Shown: positions 37,228 to 50,194, counted from the stretch's first letter. The stretch is 64,000 bases of DNA from Biomphalaria glabrata (GCF_947242115.1 NC_074711.1:8429934-8493933), one strand, 5' to 3'. A program made the numbers and translations. The notes: a model not told the origin generated them from the sequence alone.

Positions 37228-39632
37228 TGGTGTCAGATTTGTTTTCAGATCTTGTGTCAGATCTGGTGTTAGATTAGGTGTCAAATCTAGTGTCACATTG
37301 CTTTAAAGTGCTGGTAACAGGTAGATCTCTAGATCTAGTGGTTTCTAAATTGCTAAAAGTAGGCTACATTTTATTTGTGGTGTCGTTAGTTCATATTGTT
37401 AGATCTAGATCTAGACCTAGAATCTAGAATCTGTACGAATAATGGAATTATTGGATCCTCCTAAACCGTTGTCACTAGACGGTAATCTATCTGAAAGATG
37501 GAAAAAATGGAGACAAAGTTTTGAACTGTTTATGGTCGCCACTGAAAAGAATACGAAGCCCGAGCCAGTGAAGAAAGCTTTATTGTTACACCTGATCGGT
37601 GAACCCGCTCGAGACATCTACAATACTTTTCAAGTATGTGAAGATGAGACTGTAGACAAACTCATTGAAAGGTTTCAGAATTATTTTTTGCCTAAGTCCA
37701 ACACTGTGTATGACAGATTTAAATTCTTTTCAAGAAAGCAGAAAGACGGAGAAACGTTTGAACAGTATTTTACTGAGTTAAAGAATTTGGCAAAAGAATG
37801 CAAGTTTGACAACCTTCGAGATGAACTCATCAGAGATCGATTGGTATGTGGCATACAGTCGGATCGAGTGAGAGAGAGACTTCTGAGAGATGTAGGCTTA
37901 ACTTTAGAGAAAGCAGCAAGCATAATTCGTGCTGACGAGCATACCCAGAACCAAATGATAGATATGAAAGGACTACATGTGGATGCTGCTAATAAATTAA
38001 AGAAGACAGAAGATAGAAAGCCAGTCAAAACCTCACAGGAAAATATGGCAAAGAATCATGTAACAAGTTTCATTAGAGATTGCAGATCTTGTGGTGGATC
38101 TCACAGAAAATACAATTGCCCAGCATTCGGACAGACATGCCGAAAATGTAAAAAAAGAGAAATCATTTCGCTGTAAACTGTCGTTCGAAACACTTCAAAG
38201 CTGTTGATTCACTGGATGATGAAAGTCAGTCAAGCCAAGTAAATGAGTTGTGGTTTGAGGCAATTGGTACAGATAACAATGTCAAAGTTTGGATGGTTGA
38301 TGGAAGTGATCAGAAGATTATTGAAATTAGAAGGAAAACTGAATCTGATGCTAAATTAAAACTTGTAATGAATTATGTCAGAGAAGGTTGGCCAAAGATA
38401 AAAACTCAAGTTCATGAAACAGTGAAAGTGTATTGGTCATTTAAAGGCAGTATTCATGAAGAGAATGGAATATTGTTTTATGAGAACAGAATTATAAATC
38501 CTTCAAGTATGAGAAATGAAATTCTCGACAAGTTGCACATAGGTCATTTTGGTCTTGAGAAAACCAGATCCAAGGCAAAACAGAGTGTGTTTTGGCCAGG
38601 ATTGTCCAAAGATATTTTTTCGACAATAATGAAGTGCGCAACATGTGCAACGTTCAAAAGAAATAATGTGAAGGAAAAATTGCTACCTCATGCTGTACCA
38701 GACAGACCATGGAAAAAGATTGCGACAGATTTGTTTGAATGGCGAAACAATGACTACTTGCTAGTTGTGGACTATTTCTCCAAATATCCTGAAATAAAAC
38801 GACTAGAGAACAAAACAGCAGAATGTGTTATCAGGGCAATGAAAGGTATTTTTGCTAGACATGGCATACCAGAAGAAATAGTGAGCGACAATATGCCATT
38901 CAATAGCTATCGATATAGAGAGTTTGCTTCTGAATGGGGTTTCAAGATAACAACATCAAGTCCCAGATACCCTCAATCAAATGGACAAAGTGAGGTGTAT
39001 GTTGGTATCGTAAAGCAGATATTCAACAAAGCATACAAAAGTGGGAAAGATCCATATCTCGCTATGCTCGAGTATAGAAATACTCCGATAAGCGGACTGC
39101 TTTATTCGCCATCACAACTGCTGATGAGTAGAAGACTCAGGGACATCATTCCAACTGATCCCAAACTATTGAAACCATCGGTAGCTGAAAATGCAGAGAC
39201 ATTACTCAACGAACGACAGAGGAAAAGCAAAGTGAGGTACGATGCAAAAGTTAGGTTACCTAAAGACTACTCTGTCGGGGAGAAGGTGAGAGTTCGTCTA
39301 GGACAAACATGGCAGAAAGCAGTCGTCATTAAGAAACATCCGTCACCCAGATCTTACATCATAAAGACAAATGATGGGAAAACATACAGACGAAATCAAC
39401 GGTTTTTAAACAAGAGCTACGAAGAAGACATCTCTGGGTACTATGACACCGACGAAGACAATGAACAGCAAACTGTTAGAACAAAAGAAACAGACAATTA
39501 TGAACCAACATCTAGAGAACTTGCTGTGCCGGTCAAGACAACCAGAAGTGGTCGAGTTGTCAAAATTCCTTGTAAATATAAGTATTAAGAACTTTAAAAG
39601 GAAGGATGTGATAATAGCTTCAAAAGGAAGGA

Positions 39633-39813
39633 TGTGTTAATATTAGAAGATATTACGTCATTGTTTGTTGTCTATGTTTTATGCGAAAGCAAAGAATCGG
39701 ACGGAAATAAAAGTTAGTTATATATGTCTACCTTGATCAAGACAGTCTCGTTATTATCATTATTAAATAGTAACGTCTACAGCAATTTATTATTAATCTG
39801 TGACTACAGAACA
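39633..39813 (+). repeat. 3' LTR of the Gypsy-type element
   Basis: 181 bp, same termini as the 5' LTR. The purine-rich motif AAAAGGAAGGATG just before it also occurs once more about 30 bp upstream. Confidence 0.93.
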
Positions 39814-39901
39814 GTTACTATGGCCAACTGTTAACGAGGGTGTCATGTGGCCAGCACAATGACCAACCGCCTTTATTTTTTCCAAACATATGTCAGGTAC
39901 C

Positions 39902-40334
39902 CAGGGCCGGCCTTAGGCCACTGCAGCCTATGCGGTCGCAGTGGGCCCCGCGCTTTCATAGGACCCGCGCTAATTCTAAGTGTACATTATGAAATTTAAC
40001 CATTATAGCGTATATGAAATAACAGGATTTTCGCGACCTCATGATTTTCCAGGGCCTCCAGGAAATCTCATGAAAAGGTAAAATATACGATAAAGTGTTT
40101 TTTTCAATTTTTTCAAATCTCCTGAAGAATAGACCAAATTGACATTTTGGGGTGCCAATAAATAAAAAGTGGCATTGCGAGCTTTCATGTGATAAAAATT
40201 TATTGCTAAGACAAAAGTAGGCCGATTTTCTAATTCAAAAAAAAATAATTTTGACATTATGCTTATCCCTACCCAGACTAGGCCCCGCGCGATCCGTTTC
40301 GCATAGGGCCCCGCAAATGCTAGGGCCGGCCCTG
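39902..40334. mobile_element. hAT-type MITE
   Basis: 433-bp element with inverted ends CAGGGCCGGCC (left) and GGCCGGCCCTG (right), flanked by a perfect 8-bp duplication CAGGTACC (39,894-39,901 and 40,335-40,342). The 8-bp duplication and CAGGG termini are typical of hAT. There is no transposase; a 72-codon open frame inside is not supported. It sits in the 3' part of the same SINE that hosts the LTR element. Confidence 0.9.
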
Positions 40335-41232
40335 CAGGTACCCATCAAAGTTGAGTGGACTGAGAACGTTCCCGTAATTTAAAATCCCAGCATTCACCAC
40401 CCAGTCACCACGCCCCTCCCCCATAACTTAATTATGATTCTGCCTTATTGTTATGAAGTCTTTGTGCACGTATATGCTGCAACCACGTGAAAAGGGGAGC
40501 GGATGGTTTTGGTTGCGTAGGCTGAGGAATTTCTGATGAAACCACGAGGTGGTCTGTCGTAATTCAAGTGAAACAAAAGGAGTTGAAGCGGAGGGATGAG
40601 ACGATGTTTATTTGTAGGGAGTTAGATTTTGCTTCGCCTACATTTTGTTTGTTAACAGCGCTTTATAAATAAAATTATTATTATTATTATCATTTCATTT
40701 GTGTTATTACTACTTTCATTTCATGTTGAATCCATGTACATTTATATAAAAAGAATACATTCAAGCATGTTTAAAATGAAGCATGTTCAAGTTTATTTTA
40801 TTATCAATTTAAAACGCTTACATCGGTTCACTTGTACTACCTGAATTGAACTGCAAATAAACGACCAAATAACGACACTTATATAAACATTTACAATACA
40901 AGTTGAGTTACATTACTCCGACACAAGGGGATAAAAAACAAGATCGATGATTTGATAAATAGTTGAAAGATAGTTGTTATTAATGAGTTCGTTAATGACC
41001 AATCGGTACACTTTCTCTAGCTGGCCTGGGAGTGAGCGAAAGACAGTTTAAATTCTAAACTTAAAGCCATAATAGTGAGTTTGGGGTTTAGTTTTTTTTT
41101 CCCTAATTATGCTGATTATACCTTTGCTTCAACCACTGGGAAGGAATCTGAGTATTGCTGTCTGTTCGTGTGGTATGTGCTTGGCAGTGTCGCAAAGCTG
41201 TCATACCATGTCGTCATGCAATAGGTCTAGGA

Positions 41233-41657
41233 TAGTGATTGGCAAACTTTTTTTTAGTAGCGGGCCAAAGAAAAAACATTTTAGCGGGCCATAACATTTT
41301 AAATGAAAAATACAAAATTTTACTAATAGATTTAATTGATATAGAAATGCGATACATGAAGATGCTGATGTTTTTGTTAACAATTGACTTAGGTTAGTTC
41401 CAATTGGGACGTAATTATTCTATTGTTGACTGTGCTTTGTACGAATGTCGAATCAGCAGACGCATCAAGTCTTAAGTGATAAAATCTAAATTAATATTAA
41501 TCTTAAGCTTCAAAGCGTATTAAAAGCTTGATTTTAATTTTTACATAAATAAGGATTTTACAAATATTTTTAATCTTTTCTTTGCAAAAATGTCTCGGCA
41601 AATTAAACATTTACGAGAACCGGAGTTGGCTCGCGGGCCGTAGTTTGCCCATCACTG
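41233..41657. mobile_element. hAT-type MITE, second family
   Basis: 425-bp element with imperfect inverted ends TAGTGATTGGCAAACT and AGTTTGCCCATCACTG, with internal GCGGGCC near both ends. An 8-bp duplication GTCTAGGA/GTCTAGGG flanks it (41,225-41,232 and 41,658-41,665). No coding capacity. Confidence 0.87.
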
Positions 41658-42567
41658 GTCTAGGGTATAATAATATTTTTGAAGAAATCGGCGTTTTAAA
41701 AAAATATAGATATGTTTTAGCCTTTTCCGTAAACTATGTCAAGAGTACATCCTGTTCAGTTTCTGGCTTTTGAAAGAATTAAAGAAGCCATTATAAAGAT
41801 ATGATATGTTAGAAGTACAACATGTTTTGGGCTTCTGATTTTTGAAAATCAATTATAGTAAAAAATAAATTGACAGCTTGCTTTCGATAGGTAGTTTAAT
41901 TAAACCTATTGCTTTAAACAATAATAATATTGCTTAAAGAATTAAAGTGTGTGTGTGTGTGTGTGTGTCTTTTCCTGAAGGAAGGTCTTGAACGTGTTAG
42001 CCACAAGTCATAAACTCAATGTCATGGGTGAAAAAAAAGACATTAGTATTACTAAAAAAAAAAGAACCTTGTCTGTCAAGGTAATCATGTCCTCGTTACA
42101 AATATATTCACTTTTTTTTTTGCATAGCCCATTCATGTTCTGAAGTTCTCTGTTGAGAGCTCAAATAGATTCAAATATTCTTTTCAATTCGTTGCAAAGC
42201 ACAATAACAGGGGTTTCTTCCCTTTACAAACTCTCCTATGTAGTCACTGAAAACAACTCAGGGAATATCGCTGACTTCTTGCCAAGCAAAACTTTAAAAA
42301 ATTCAAAGTAGCCTGATGTATGAGGACATATCTTAGTATAGAAACACTTTGTGTAGGCACAGACAGTCAGGTAACTTTTAAACACCTTTTTTTACCTGCC
42401 ATAAAACTAGATCAAGCTAGTACGTCAAGGTAATATTACTTTCTATTGAAACATTTTTTTTTCAACTTCAGACATTGATTTACTGCTTATTTATGACAAT
42501 GTTAGACTAGCTCGTACACTGAGCAAGTAGTTCTTTCAAGCTCTGAAGTGAAATTTCTATGCAGTAT

Positions 42568-42765
42568 ATAAGTTCCCCTTTCAGACCTTGTGATTTATCC
42601 TCTATAGGGCAGATGATGTAAAGGTCATCTGTTTCTGTGGCCTACGGTTAACGAGGGTGTCATGTGGCCAGCACAACTACCAACTGACTTTACTTTTCCC
42701 AACTAACGTTAGGTACCCATTAGAGCTAGGTGGACTCAGCAAATCCCAGTCTTCACCTTTATGCA
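42568..42765 (-). mobile_element. SINE family 1, partial
   Basis: Plus strand reads CCCCTTTCAGACCTTGTG, GGGCAGATGATGTAAAGGTC, AACGAGGGTGTCATGTGGCC and CAAATCCCAGTCTTCACC, collinear with the full copies but without the tRNA-like head. Confidence 0.8.
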
Positions 42766-44281
42766 GTATATATTGCTACATTATTAAACTGTATAAAAAG
42801 CTTTTACCTCTTTGTGTTGCTTTATGCTTTAGTTGTATGTATAGTATACAAGATATGGAATCGCTATTTTGTAACTCAGCATAGATTTTTTTTCAGATTA
42901 TTTTAGTAACACTAATTCACAGAGTAAGTATGCATGTCTACTAATATGTAGTCAAAGATATGGAAATTAAGGAACTGTAATTCTTGCTTTCACTAGACAC
43001 TTAAAGCACAGAGTCTGCCACAGACCAATAGTTATATTTTTATAACTTGGAGTTAATGCGTTTTGAGTTTTACTGCCAGCTGTTTTGTTCCAGACACAAG
43101 AGAATGTTGCCACTTTCGGAAAATCTTAACAGAGAGAGCCAACCTGTCTATACATCATGTCTCATATTGTACGAGGCATGATATACATACAACCTATGTG
43201 TATGTGCTACTTTCTTATATCATATCATATCGGCTCCTGATCAACGGCGAATGAAAACAACAACAACAACAACAATAATGACAACAAAAAAAAAAGCGCA
43301 TATAAAATATTTTTTAGAAAAACCCTCGCTCCAGATTTTTCCTTTATTAACACCAAAAAAAAAAAGCATCTTTAATTGTATTAGAATCTTAATATTTGGC
43401 GTAGGAATATTGGAAGCTGTGAAAAGATATAAAACAATTTGGAAGTAGATGCGCAGGGAACTGAATTAAAAAAAAAAAGAAGATGGGAGCAGTTAAAGTT
43501 GTCTAGCTCGACTGTTACTGCTGAAGCTGATACCACCATCCTCTGATAATTTACAAGTACAAATGATTCCATAAATACTTGTAGACCTTTTTTTTTTATT
43601 TCTTTGGTTAAACAGAAGAAGGATTGGAGGTGGTGGTTGGCGCAATATAAGAATAAGTGTTTACATATGGATAAGAAGCGTCTATAACTTAAACCGTGAT
43701 CTAACTATTAACACAAAATGTACAAAAGAAAGCTCTCCCTTTAGGTTTATTTTCGAGAATGATATTTTGTGTTTATGTAAATATTTGTGTCAAAGTTTAA
43801 GAAAAAGTGATAAAGTAAAAAAATGGTTTTCGTTAAACCCATAAATTAAAAATTATATTTACATTTAATATATTTACTCCAAGGGATATTTACAGCAGTA
43901 GACTTGTTCCTAGATATTTTTGTTTAACTCGACTCTTTAAAAAATCTAGACCAAAAAATAATATGAAATTGAATGGTTAAAAAAAAAAAAACAGGACAAG
44001 ATTAGAATCACAGGTTCGAGTGTATACTTACAAAAGTATTTCTTTTGCCAAACAATTTCGCGATACATCTAGATCTATACAAAGTTAAAGGCTACTAAAA
44101 TCTAGCTAGAGGGAGTTCTCAAACTAATCAAGCTAGATCTTTATATCTATAGTTCTATAATCTAAATAATTTCTACATTAAGTCTATATCTATTTCTAAG
44201 ATATCTAGACTAGTTTGTTTCTGTACTAGAAATATTTTCGAGTTATTTGTAGGCCTTAATTCACTAAATGCAAATAGACTC

Positions 44282-44512
44282 AAGAAAAAAGGGTTGGTTT
44301 GAACAGTTTAAGGACAGCTAAATGATAGACTGCAAATGAAGAATATTAAGAATAGACTTAAGAAAAAAAGTTTGGCTTGAACAGTTGAAGAATAGCTGAA
44401 TGATAGACTGTAAATGAAGAATATAAGACTAGACTCAAGAAAAAAAGTTTGGCTTAAACAGTTTAAGAATAGCTGAGTGATAGACTGTTAATAAAGAATA
44501 TGAGTTATATGC
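44282..44512. repeat. Tandem repeat, about 78 bp x 3
   Basis: Units begin at about 44,282, 44,360 and 44,437 with AAGAAAAAA then TTTGAACAG, AGCTAAATGATAGACTG and AATGAAGAATAT. Confidence 0.88.
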
Positions 44513-45179
44513 TAGGAAGTCGTAAAAGATAAGAGAATCACTTAACGATGGTCTTCAAGTTGGCCTATTTTGGAGCGTCTGTTCACTAAGCACACGTGAG
44601 GTGCAGGTAATAAAGTTTCAAAGCATCCTCTCAACATAGCCAGATAAATGTTGGCAAGGTCTTTAAAACTTAATTTAATAAGACCAAAGAAGAATAAAGG
44701 GGTAACGTGAGTCTTAATATTATAATGTGTTCTCAATAAACTCTTTTTCCTAGTGAAAAACACAAAATCAAGTAGAATGCTAAAGGCTTGTATTCAGGTC
44801 CTAAGCTTAAAGAAGAGTGCAGTAATTCACATAGATAGCAGACCCAATTTGACCTACATATTCTGCGACATCCTAAGAAGAGGTAATGTCTACCAGTGGG
44901 CCTAGCAGAATAAATATTAGTTAATTAAAGTTTAATGCAGTGGTTTTATATGTTTGCGTAGATATAAGTCACCTCTTTCTCAAGATTATCATTTATATAT
45001 TATTTAAATATTGGGTGGGCGTGTTCTCTGGGGACCTATAAATATAGAAATTTATTATTTCACATACATATTGCCATGTCATCCTAAGAAAAGCCATTGT
45101 CTGCCAGTGGTCCAAGAAGAAGAAGAATATTAGTTTACTGCAGTGGTTTTATATGTTTGAGTAGAAAAAAGTCACCTTA

Positions 45180-45372
45180 TTTGTAGATGGGATACGTCCA
45201 GAGGCCATGTAAGCTTGAACTTGTCTTGGCAACCTAGGTTCGATACCCAACTCGAGCAGAGTTGTTTTGTTTACTGAACGCCTAAGGGCAGCACGGAAAA
45301 GACTTCTCCCCCATAGCGCTCTGAGCATGCTATAAGCATGAAAGTAGCGTTATATAAAAGCAATAATTTAAT
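45180..45372 (+). mobile_element. SINE-like repeat, family 2
   Basis: Box B-like GGTTCGATACCCAACTCGAG, then GTTTACTGAACGCCTAAGGG and AGCGCTCTGAGCATGCTATA. The same ordered blocks occur reversed at 57,893-58,150. Confidence 0.7.
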
Positions 45373-46487
45373 CTCATTTTATTTAAATATTGGATGAATC
45401 TGTTTCCTGGGGACATATAAATATAGAAATCTATTATTTCTCATGGAAATTGCCACGTCAATACATACCAGGTAGGATAGGATGATTTTGATTAGACATA
45501 AAATATTTCCATATATTATTTAAATGCGCACCAGCGCGAAATTCTCAACAGAGCCGAAACAAAATATTACAAAAAGAAATACGCGACTTCCGCCTAGCAG
45601 TGAGAGAGTTTTTCGATGTTCTCTCAGACTAACTAAAATAAAAGGAAAAATGTGAAACTTGTTCCCGCCAGAGGGCAGGCTAGTAAAAGAGAAAATATTA
45701 AAAAATCTTTAATTGTGAAATCACGAAAAAGAATGCTGTGTTGCGGGTGTTGTTCCTGGGGAGTGGAAAGCGTTTCTTGGGTGGTCTTGCAGTTACACTC
45801 GTTACTAAGACAACTGTAGAGTGGCTAAGAACCTGAGGCTGAAGAAGGGATGACATTATGAAATTTACTCCCAGGATTTAAAACTTTCAAAGACAAAGTA
45901 TGCCTTTAAGTATACACTGATATTTGTTCCCGACATCAACGGAGATTATCCTTAGAAATATTTAATAGATTGAAGCTGCGGGTAAATGCATGAAATCTTT
46001 TTTTCTAAATGGACCTCATTCACCTAAACAAACGGTGACGTAATAATATTGATAAAACAACGAAAAAACAGCTGTCACGTGATAACCATTGTTGATTAAA
46101 ATTAGATCGTTATATGTATAGAAGAGATAGAGAAGCACGTGGCTCAATGTTGTTTGCTTAGATTGGTGAGTGAGGTCCGTTGATAGTTCACTTCATTGCT
46201 TTAAAAAGTGGTTTAAGATGAACTATTAGTTTTCTCCAATCTTTAAATTTCCAAGAACTCTTTACCCATATGTAAAGTGAGTGTTTCATTTAATATATTG
46301 TTATAGCTCTTGTCTAGATTATTTTTTCTATGAATTTGATAATATCTAGATCGTTAAACTCTAAAGCCTATAACTGAGCTGTCTATCTGATTGTCTCTGT
46401 TTAGATGTATAGTTATGAAACCGGTTATTTCTAATTAACATTTTGGAGACGGACACAAACACATTGGTAAATGAAAAATAAACAAAC

Positions 46488-46564
46488 CTTCAGAATTAGA
46501 GAGTTGTCGCCTTGAGCCGAATTTTGTTTTGTGAACAACGGACTTGCGTCCCCTGTCCATGGTA
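46488..46564 (-). CDS. Candidate second coding exon of gene A
   Basis: A 77-bp segment bounded by TTTTTAAG on its 5' side and a GAAG|GTTTGT donor. Entering in phase 2 it reads through MDRGRKSVVHK and leaves in phase 1, exactly what the 36,346-36,699 exon needs; the joining codon becomes GTC, giving the sequence SNSE-VFENL. It also holds an in-frame ATG in a good context (ACCATGG), so it could instead be a first exon. Seen: sites and phases. Inferred: that it belongs to gene A across a 9.8-kb intron full of insertions. No homologous exon was found for gene B. Confidence 0.42.
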
Positions 46565-47166
46565 CTTAAAAACAAAATTATACTACAACTTTTTTTTCTA
46601 GTACTATTCACTACAACTTGCTACAAAGGCTAAAGTTAGACCAATACTTTGAACGATGTATTAGTAATGGTTGACTTTGTAAAGAAGTAACTGACAAGAT
46701 CGATGAATGGGGGCTTCGAGGCGTCTGAAAACCTCCACCCTCAACCTTTCTCTTAAAATATAATCATTTCTTTAGTAGGATCTTTTCATTCCTCTAAGTT
46801 TTTGTATTCAGCCTTTCTCTCGGTGTATCTGTCTGATCTCGACGAATTTAACATTTCTATTTAGGAAACACAACACGCTTTGTGTAAGTAGTAAGCCCTC
46901 TAGAAGCGCTCTGGGGCTTCAACTGCTTATGGGGATTAAGACTATTTTAAATAGGGGTCGGCTACCACATTGGCTTGGTGGGCTACGCAAATTGTGTAAG
47001 TTCCATGACAGGCCACACAAATTGTCGTCCTTAAAGAATAACATTAAGTTTACTCAGTGCACACCGGAAGTCACTAGGAAAACTTTATTGATGTCATTAT
47101 TGTTTTGTTTGTTCTTGAGACAAAGAAATCCTATGCCCAATTGTAACTCGACCACTTAATGAGGTA

Positions 47167-47430
47167 GTGACCAAGTGTAGCATGAGATTTTCGGAACATG
47201 TCCAGCGACTGAATGAATTACGCTCCAAAGAGTTGCAATGGAACGGAGGCGGTACGAGAAAAGCGCAAACAGGGGCGTGTTCGAATAACTTTACATCTTC
47301 ATGGAGGACTTCTCTGAGTTGTGGACGCAGACTGGGAAGAGGCTGCAGAAGTTTCCAATGACAGATCTCTATGGAGACAGCTTGTAGCCCGATGCGCCAA
47401 ACGGCGCGAGAGGATCCAAGTCTAAGTACG
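47167..47430 (+). mobile_element. Decayed LINE 3' end
   Basis: Fragments across frames read VSNDRSLWRQLVARCAKRRE after RVRITLHLHGG, the usual LINE C-terminal pattern. It lies between the two candidate 5' exons of gene A. Confidence 0.65.
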
Positions 47431-47871
47431 TCTCTCTGCGAAGCTATATTTCATTTTAATAACAGGAAACAAACAGGTCCAGGTCACATGACGTCCTACT
47501 GCTACACAGCTGTGATGTTCTTCTCCATTTCTCGAATACGTTGTGTGTTCACGGTGTTATTGTTCAGATATGCAAATGACTTTTAAAAATGTTACTTGGA
47601 AATTTGACAGAATTGCATCTGACGACAAAAATAAATAATAAAAAAAAAAAAGCAGTATATAATCATGGCTCGTTTATAATAGTTATTTGTTTATGTGATA
47701 TGTTATTTTTTCCAATTTTTTTAAAAAGTAGGCATACTATATAATTTTCTTTATTTGGAGACTCAGGTCGTCCACAGACCGCCTGTTGAGAACCCCTGAT
47801 TTAGATCATGAGATATCAAACAAAAATATGATTTCCTCTAGAAAAAAATGATTATATAATCATTCACTTAC

Positions 47872-47924
47872 ATCTTTTTGGGCTGGGGGGAGGGGATATC
47901 ACAGCTGCTGGAGGCATTGTCCAT
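47872..47924 (-). CDS. Candidate first coding exon of gene A
   Basis: From an ATG with A at -3 and G at +4, 53 bp read MDNASSSCDIPSPQPKK and end at a strong donor (GAT|GTAAGTGA) in phase 2, the phase required by the candidate exon at 46,488-46,564. The resulting N terminus is Ser/Pro-rich with no signal peptide. An upstream ATG at 47,933-47,935 lies in another frame that does not fit downstream. Support is splice logic only. Confidence 0.38.
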
Positions 47925-47935
47925 TCTCTCTGCAT

Positions 47936-50124
47936 GGTAAGGCCGCAGACCGAGTTCTTCGAAGAACCCCAATCATATTCTTACTAATCCTTACAGACAA
48001 CTCTAGCCTCTAACTTTAGTCAGTAAATGTAACTAGCAAGTCAAGCTCTTAATAACAGCACAATCAAAGTTGCTCATCACATCAGCAAGACAATCAAACT
48101 AAACCCATCAATTAGCATGGTGGTCAAACAAGCCCACCAAAATAGAGAATCCCAATCAACTAGCAAGACTGCTTATTTTAAAAAGCTACACGGTAAAATC
48201 GTAATCTCCCTTATGCCCACCTGTTGTTCTTTGTATTGATTTACACAGGTCGGGTGGCCAGAAGATGACTAAACTCCTTCAACATACTAGCGTATATGTT
48301 CAGGCGATACATATGTTGGCTATTTTAAAAAGTACGTCTTTTTGGTCTGCTGCATAAGGTAGTTTTCCATGTGTTGTTCATGAGTCTTCTACTTATTGGA
48401 CACTCTGCGTTCTCATTGTGCATCAAACGATGCCTCCACTCAAGTATTGAGGACTTTGTTGATTGGGTCCCAAACAAAATAGCGTTGTAGTGCGCATTCA
48501 AATTTCAAGAACACGACTTCTATATTCTCATTCAATAGGATTGTAACGCTTTTTTTTTTAAATTTGCATTGTGGGTTGAAAAGGTGTGCATGTGTCTGTG
48601 TTGAGACATGAGAATGCTGTCAGTTTTTCCCATTCATCTAACATAAGCAGGAAGAAATATGCACATCTTCCGAAAGTTGTTTTACATCTTAAATGAATAC
48701 ATTGGCTTTTTAGACTCCCCCCCCCCTTTTTATTCAATATTCGATCACGACGCATGCACCTATACACTATATAGTTATGTATGAATTGACCCGTTAAAAA
48801 TTCCTTATCAATCAACTCATGTATTCATTCAATGTCTACTTCAGACATAAAAAATACCGGTTACATTACAAAAAAAAAAACACGCTGTGTTTCTACAAAT
48901 CAAACAGGTAAGGTAAGCAGCTAGTTCTTTTTATTTCTTTTTAAATAGAGTTTCGCTCAACTGAGACTTGCATAAGGATCAGATCTATGTGAAGGTTTGT
49001 TAAAATCGTAGCGTAGTTTTAATAGAATCCTAATAACTTGACCTTACTTCAGTAGGCCTCTGATGGCCTCTGTCAAATATTATCAAGTGCCTGACAAGTT
49101 TGCCGTCTAGCTGAGACGTCCCCTTTAAACAAGTAGGCATACCCTGGTTTCATTAATATTTCAATCAAATGTGTTGTATTCCGATAGAAGCTAAATAGGC
49201 CACCGATGTGCTTCTTTAAATAAATACACAGTCGTTTTGTCAGCTGTACACATTATCTGCACACACGAATTCGACTGTAAGTATTAGAGCGTTACAGAGA
49301 TTTGAGAGACTTCCGCGTGGTGGGTCCCAAAATAATCATAAAACTAGGCGAGAGTTGGTCATTGGTAAACCTCATCTATATTTAGACTCCCGTCCTCCCC
49401 CAGGTAGGCCTAATAGTGTACAATTTGGGTCAAAATAAAAAATGAACAGCCGGTGAACCGGTCCTAAAAGGAAACAAATGACTGGATTCAGTAAGGGAGT
49501 ACGAATGTTTTGGTATCTATAAATTTATATACCGTGTTCAGATATTTGTTTTCCGGACTTGTTTAGGCAACCGCTTCATGCTGGATACTCCTATAGACTT
49601 TGTATCAGCTCAAACGCATGCAACATGTTTTAATTCTGGTATCTTCTTGATTGTTTATTAGGTAATGATTTTGTTAGTCGTAGTTTAGCGGTGTATGAAT
49701 TATCTCCTAGTTGGCGTGACTAGCTTAAAGAGCTTTTGTTTATGTTCCGTAAGCTCGTCAGACTACTAATGTTTCATGTACAACTATTAACTATAGTCGT
49801 AGTCAAATTCGTCATTGTACAAATTTTGAATCATTTATTTCGACAACTTTTCCTTATCCTATCGAGATGAAATCTCGCACATAATCTCGTGCTTCGTGAC
49901 TAGACATTTTATTAAAATCTCAAAACGATAATTTCATTAATTATTGAATTATTTTTTGACCTGGGAGAATTTGTAAACATAAAGTATAAAGGGGACTAAT
50001 TCAACTTATAACACTACATCTGTCCAGTACAATTTCTTACGTTTGTTCGATGGCAAAAAAAAAAAGTTAATGAACTAACTGGTTAATTTTTTAAAAATTG
50101 ATTCTTGCTTTGTCAGTTACAAAA
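47936..50124. other. Spacer, nothing recognised
   Basis: Probable gene A 5' flank at its left edge. Lower AT than average near 47,880-48,000. The reverse copy of the AT-rich repeat is at 49,935-50,105. The 85-codon frame at 48,558-48,815 is unsupported. Confidence 0.5.
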
Positions 50125-50194
50125 AATAATTATGCAAAATTTCAACTTGATCCAAGATTGGGTGTGGAGAAATAACGTGTACGTACTTTTTACC

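Larger units (their letters stand above)
37047..39813 (+). mobile_element. Ty3/Gypsy-type LTR retroelement, young, broken
   Basis: Fossil LTR element of 2,767 bp. Two 181-bp LTRs (37,047-37,227 and 39,633-39,813) begin TG and end CA and differ at one position that I can see, so insertion was recent. A 5-bp target duplication GTTAC flanks it (37,042-37,046 and 39,814-39,818). A TGG-initiated primer-binding-like site follows the 5' LTR, and a purine tract (AAAAGGAAGG) precedes the 3' LTR. Recognisable parts are a gag-like region with a CCHC-type zinc knuckle (37,442-38,176) and an integrase region with zinc-binding, core and C-terminal parts (38,248-39,588), resembling the K02A2.6-like gypsy group. 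The pol region is incomplete, so it looks broken and non-autonomous, with about one or two breaks. It lies inside an older SINE nest and probably within the long 5' intron of gene A. Confidence 0.93.
36785..40415 (-). mobile_element. SINE family 1 copy split by three insertions
   Basis: SINE pieces lie at about 36,785-36,832, 39,814-39,893 and 40,343-40,415. Between them sit the 209-bp insertion, the LTR element and the hAT MITE. The pieces are collinear with the family 1 copies at 42,568 and 721 (GCAGATGATGTAA; AACGAGGGTGTCATGTGGCC; GGTACCCATCAAAG; the AAATCCCAGCATTCACC block). Confidence 0.75.
40416..46487. other. Probable 5' intron of gene A, distal part
   Basis: Apart from the MITE at 41,233, a (TG)n run near 41,947-41,969, the SINE at 42,568, the tandem repeat at 44,282 and the SINE at 45,180, the sequence is AT-rich without recognisable coding. 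If the candidate exon at 46,488 is wrong, this is intergenic. Confidence 0.45.

Noticed and set aside
39894-40342. Exon in the GC-rich block upstream of 40.4 kb
   Set aside because: The GC-rich ends are the inverted termini of a hAT MITE with an 8-bp target duplication.
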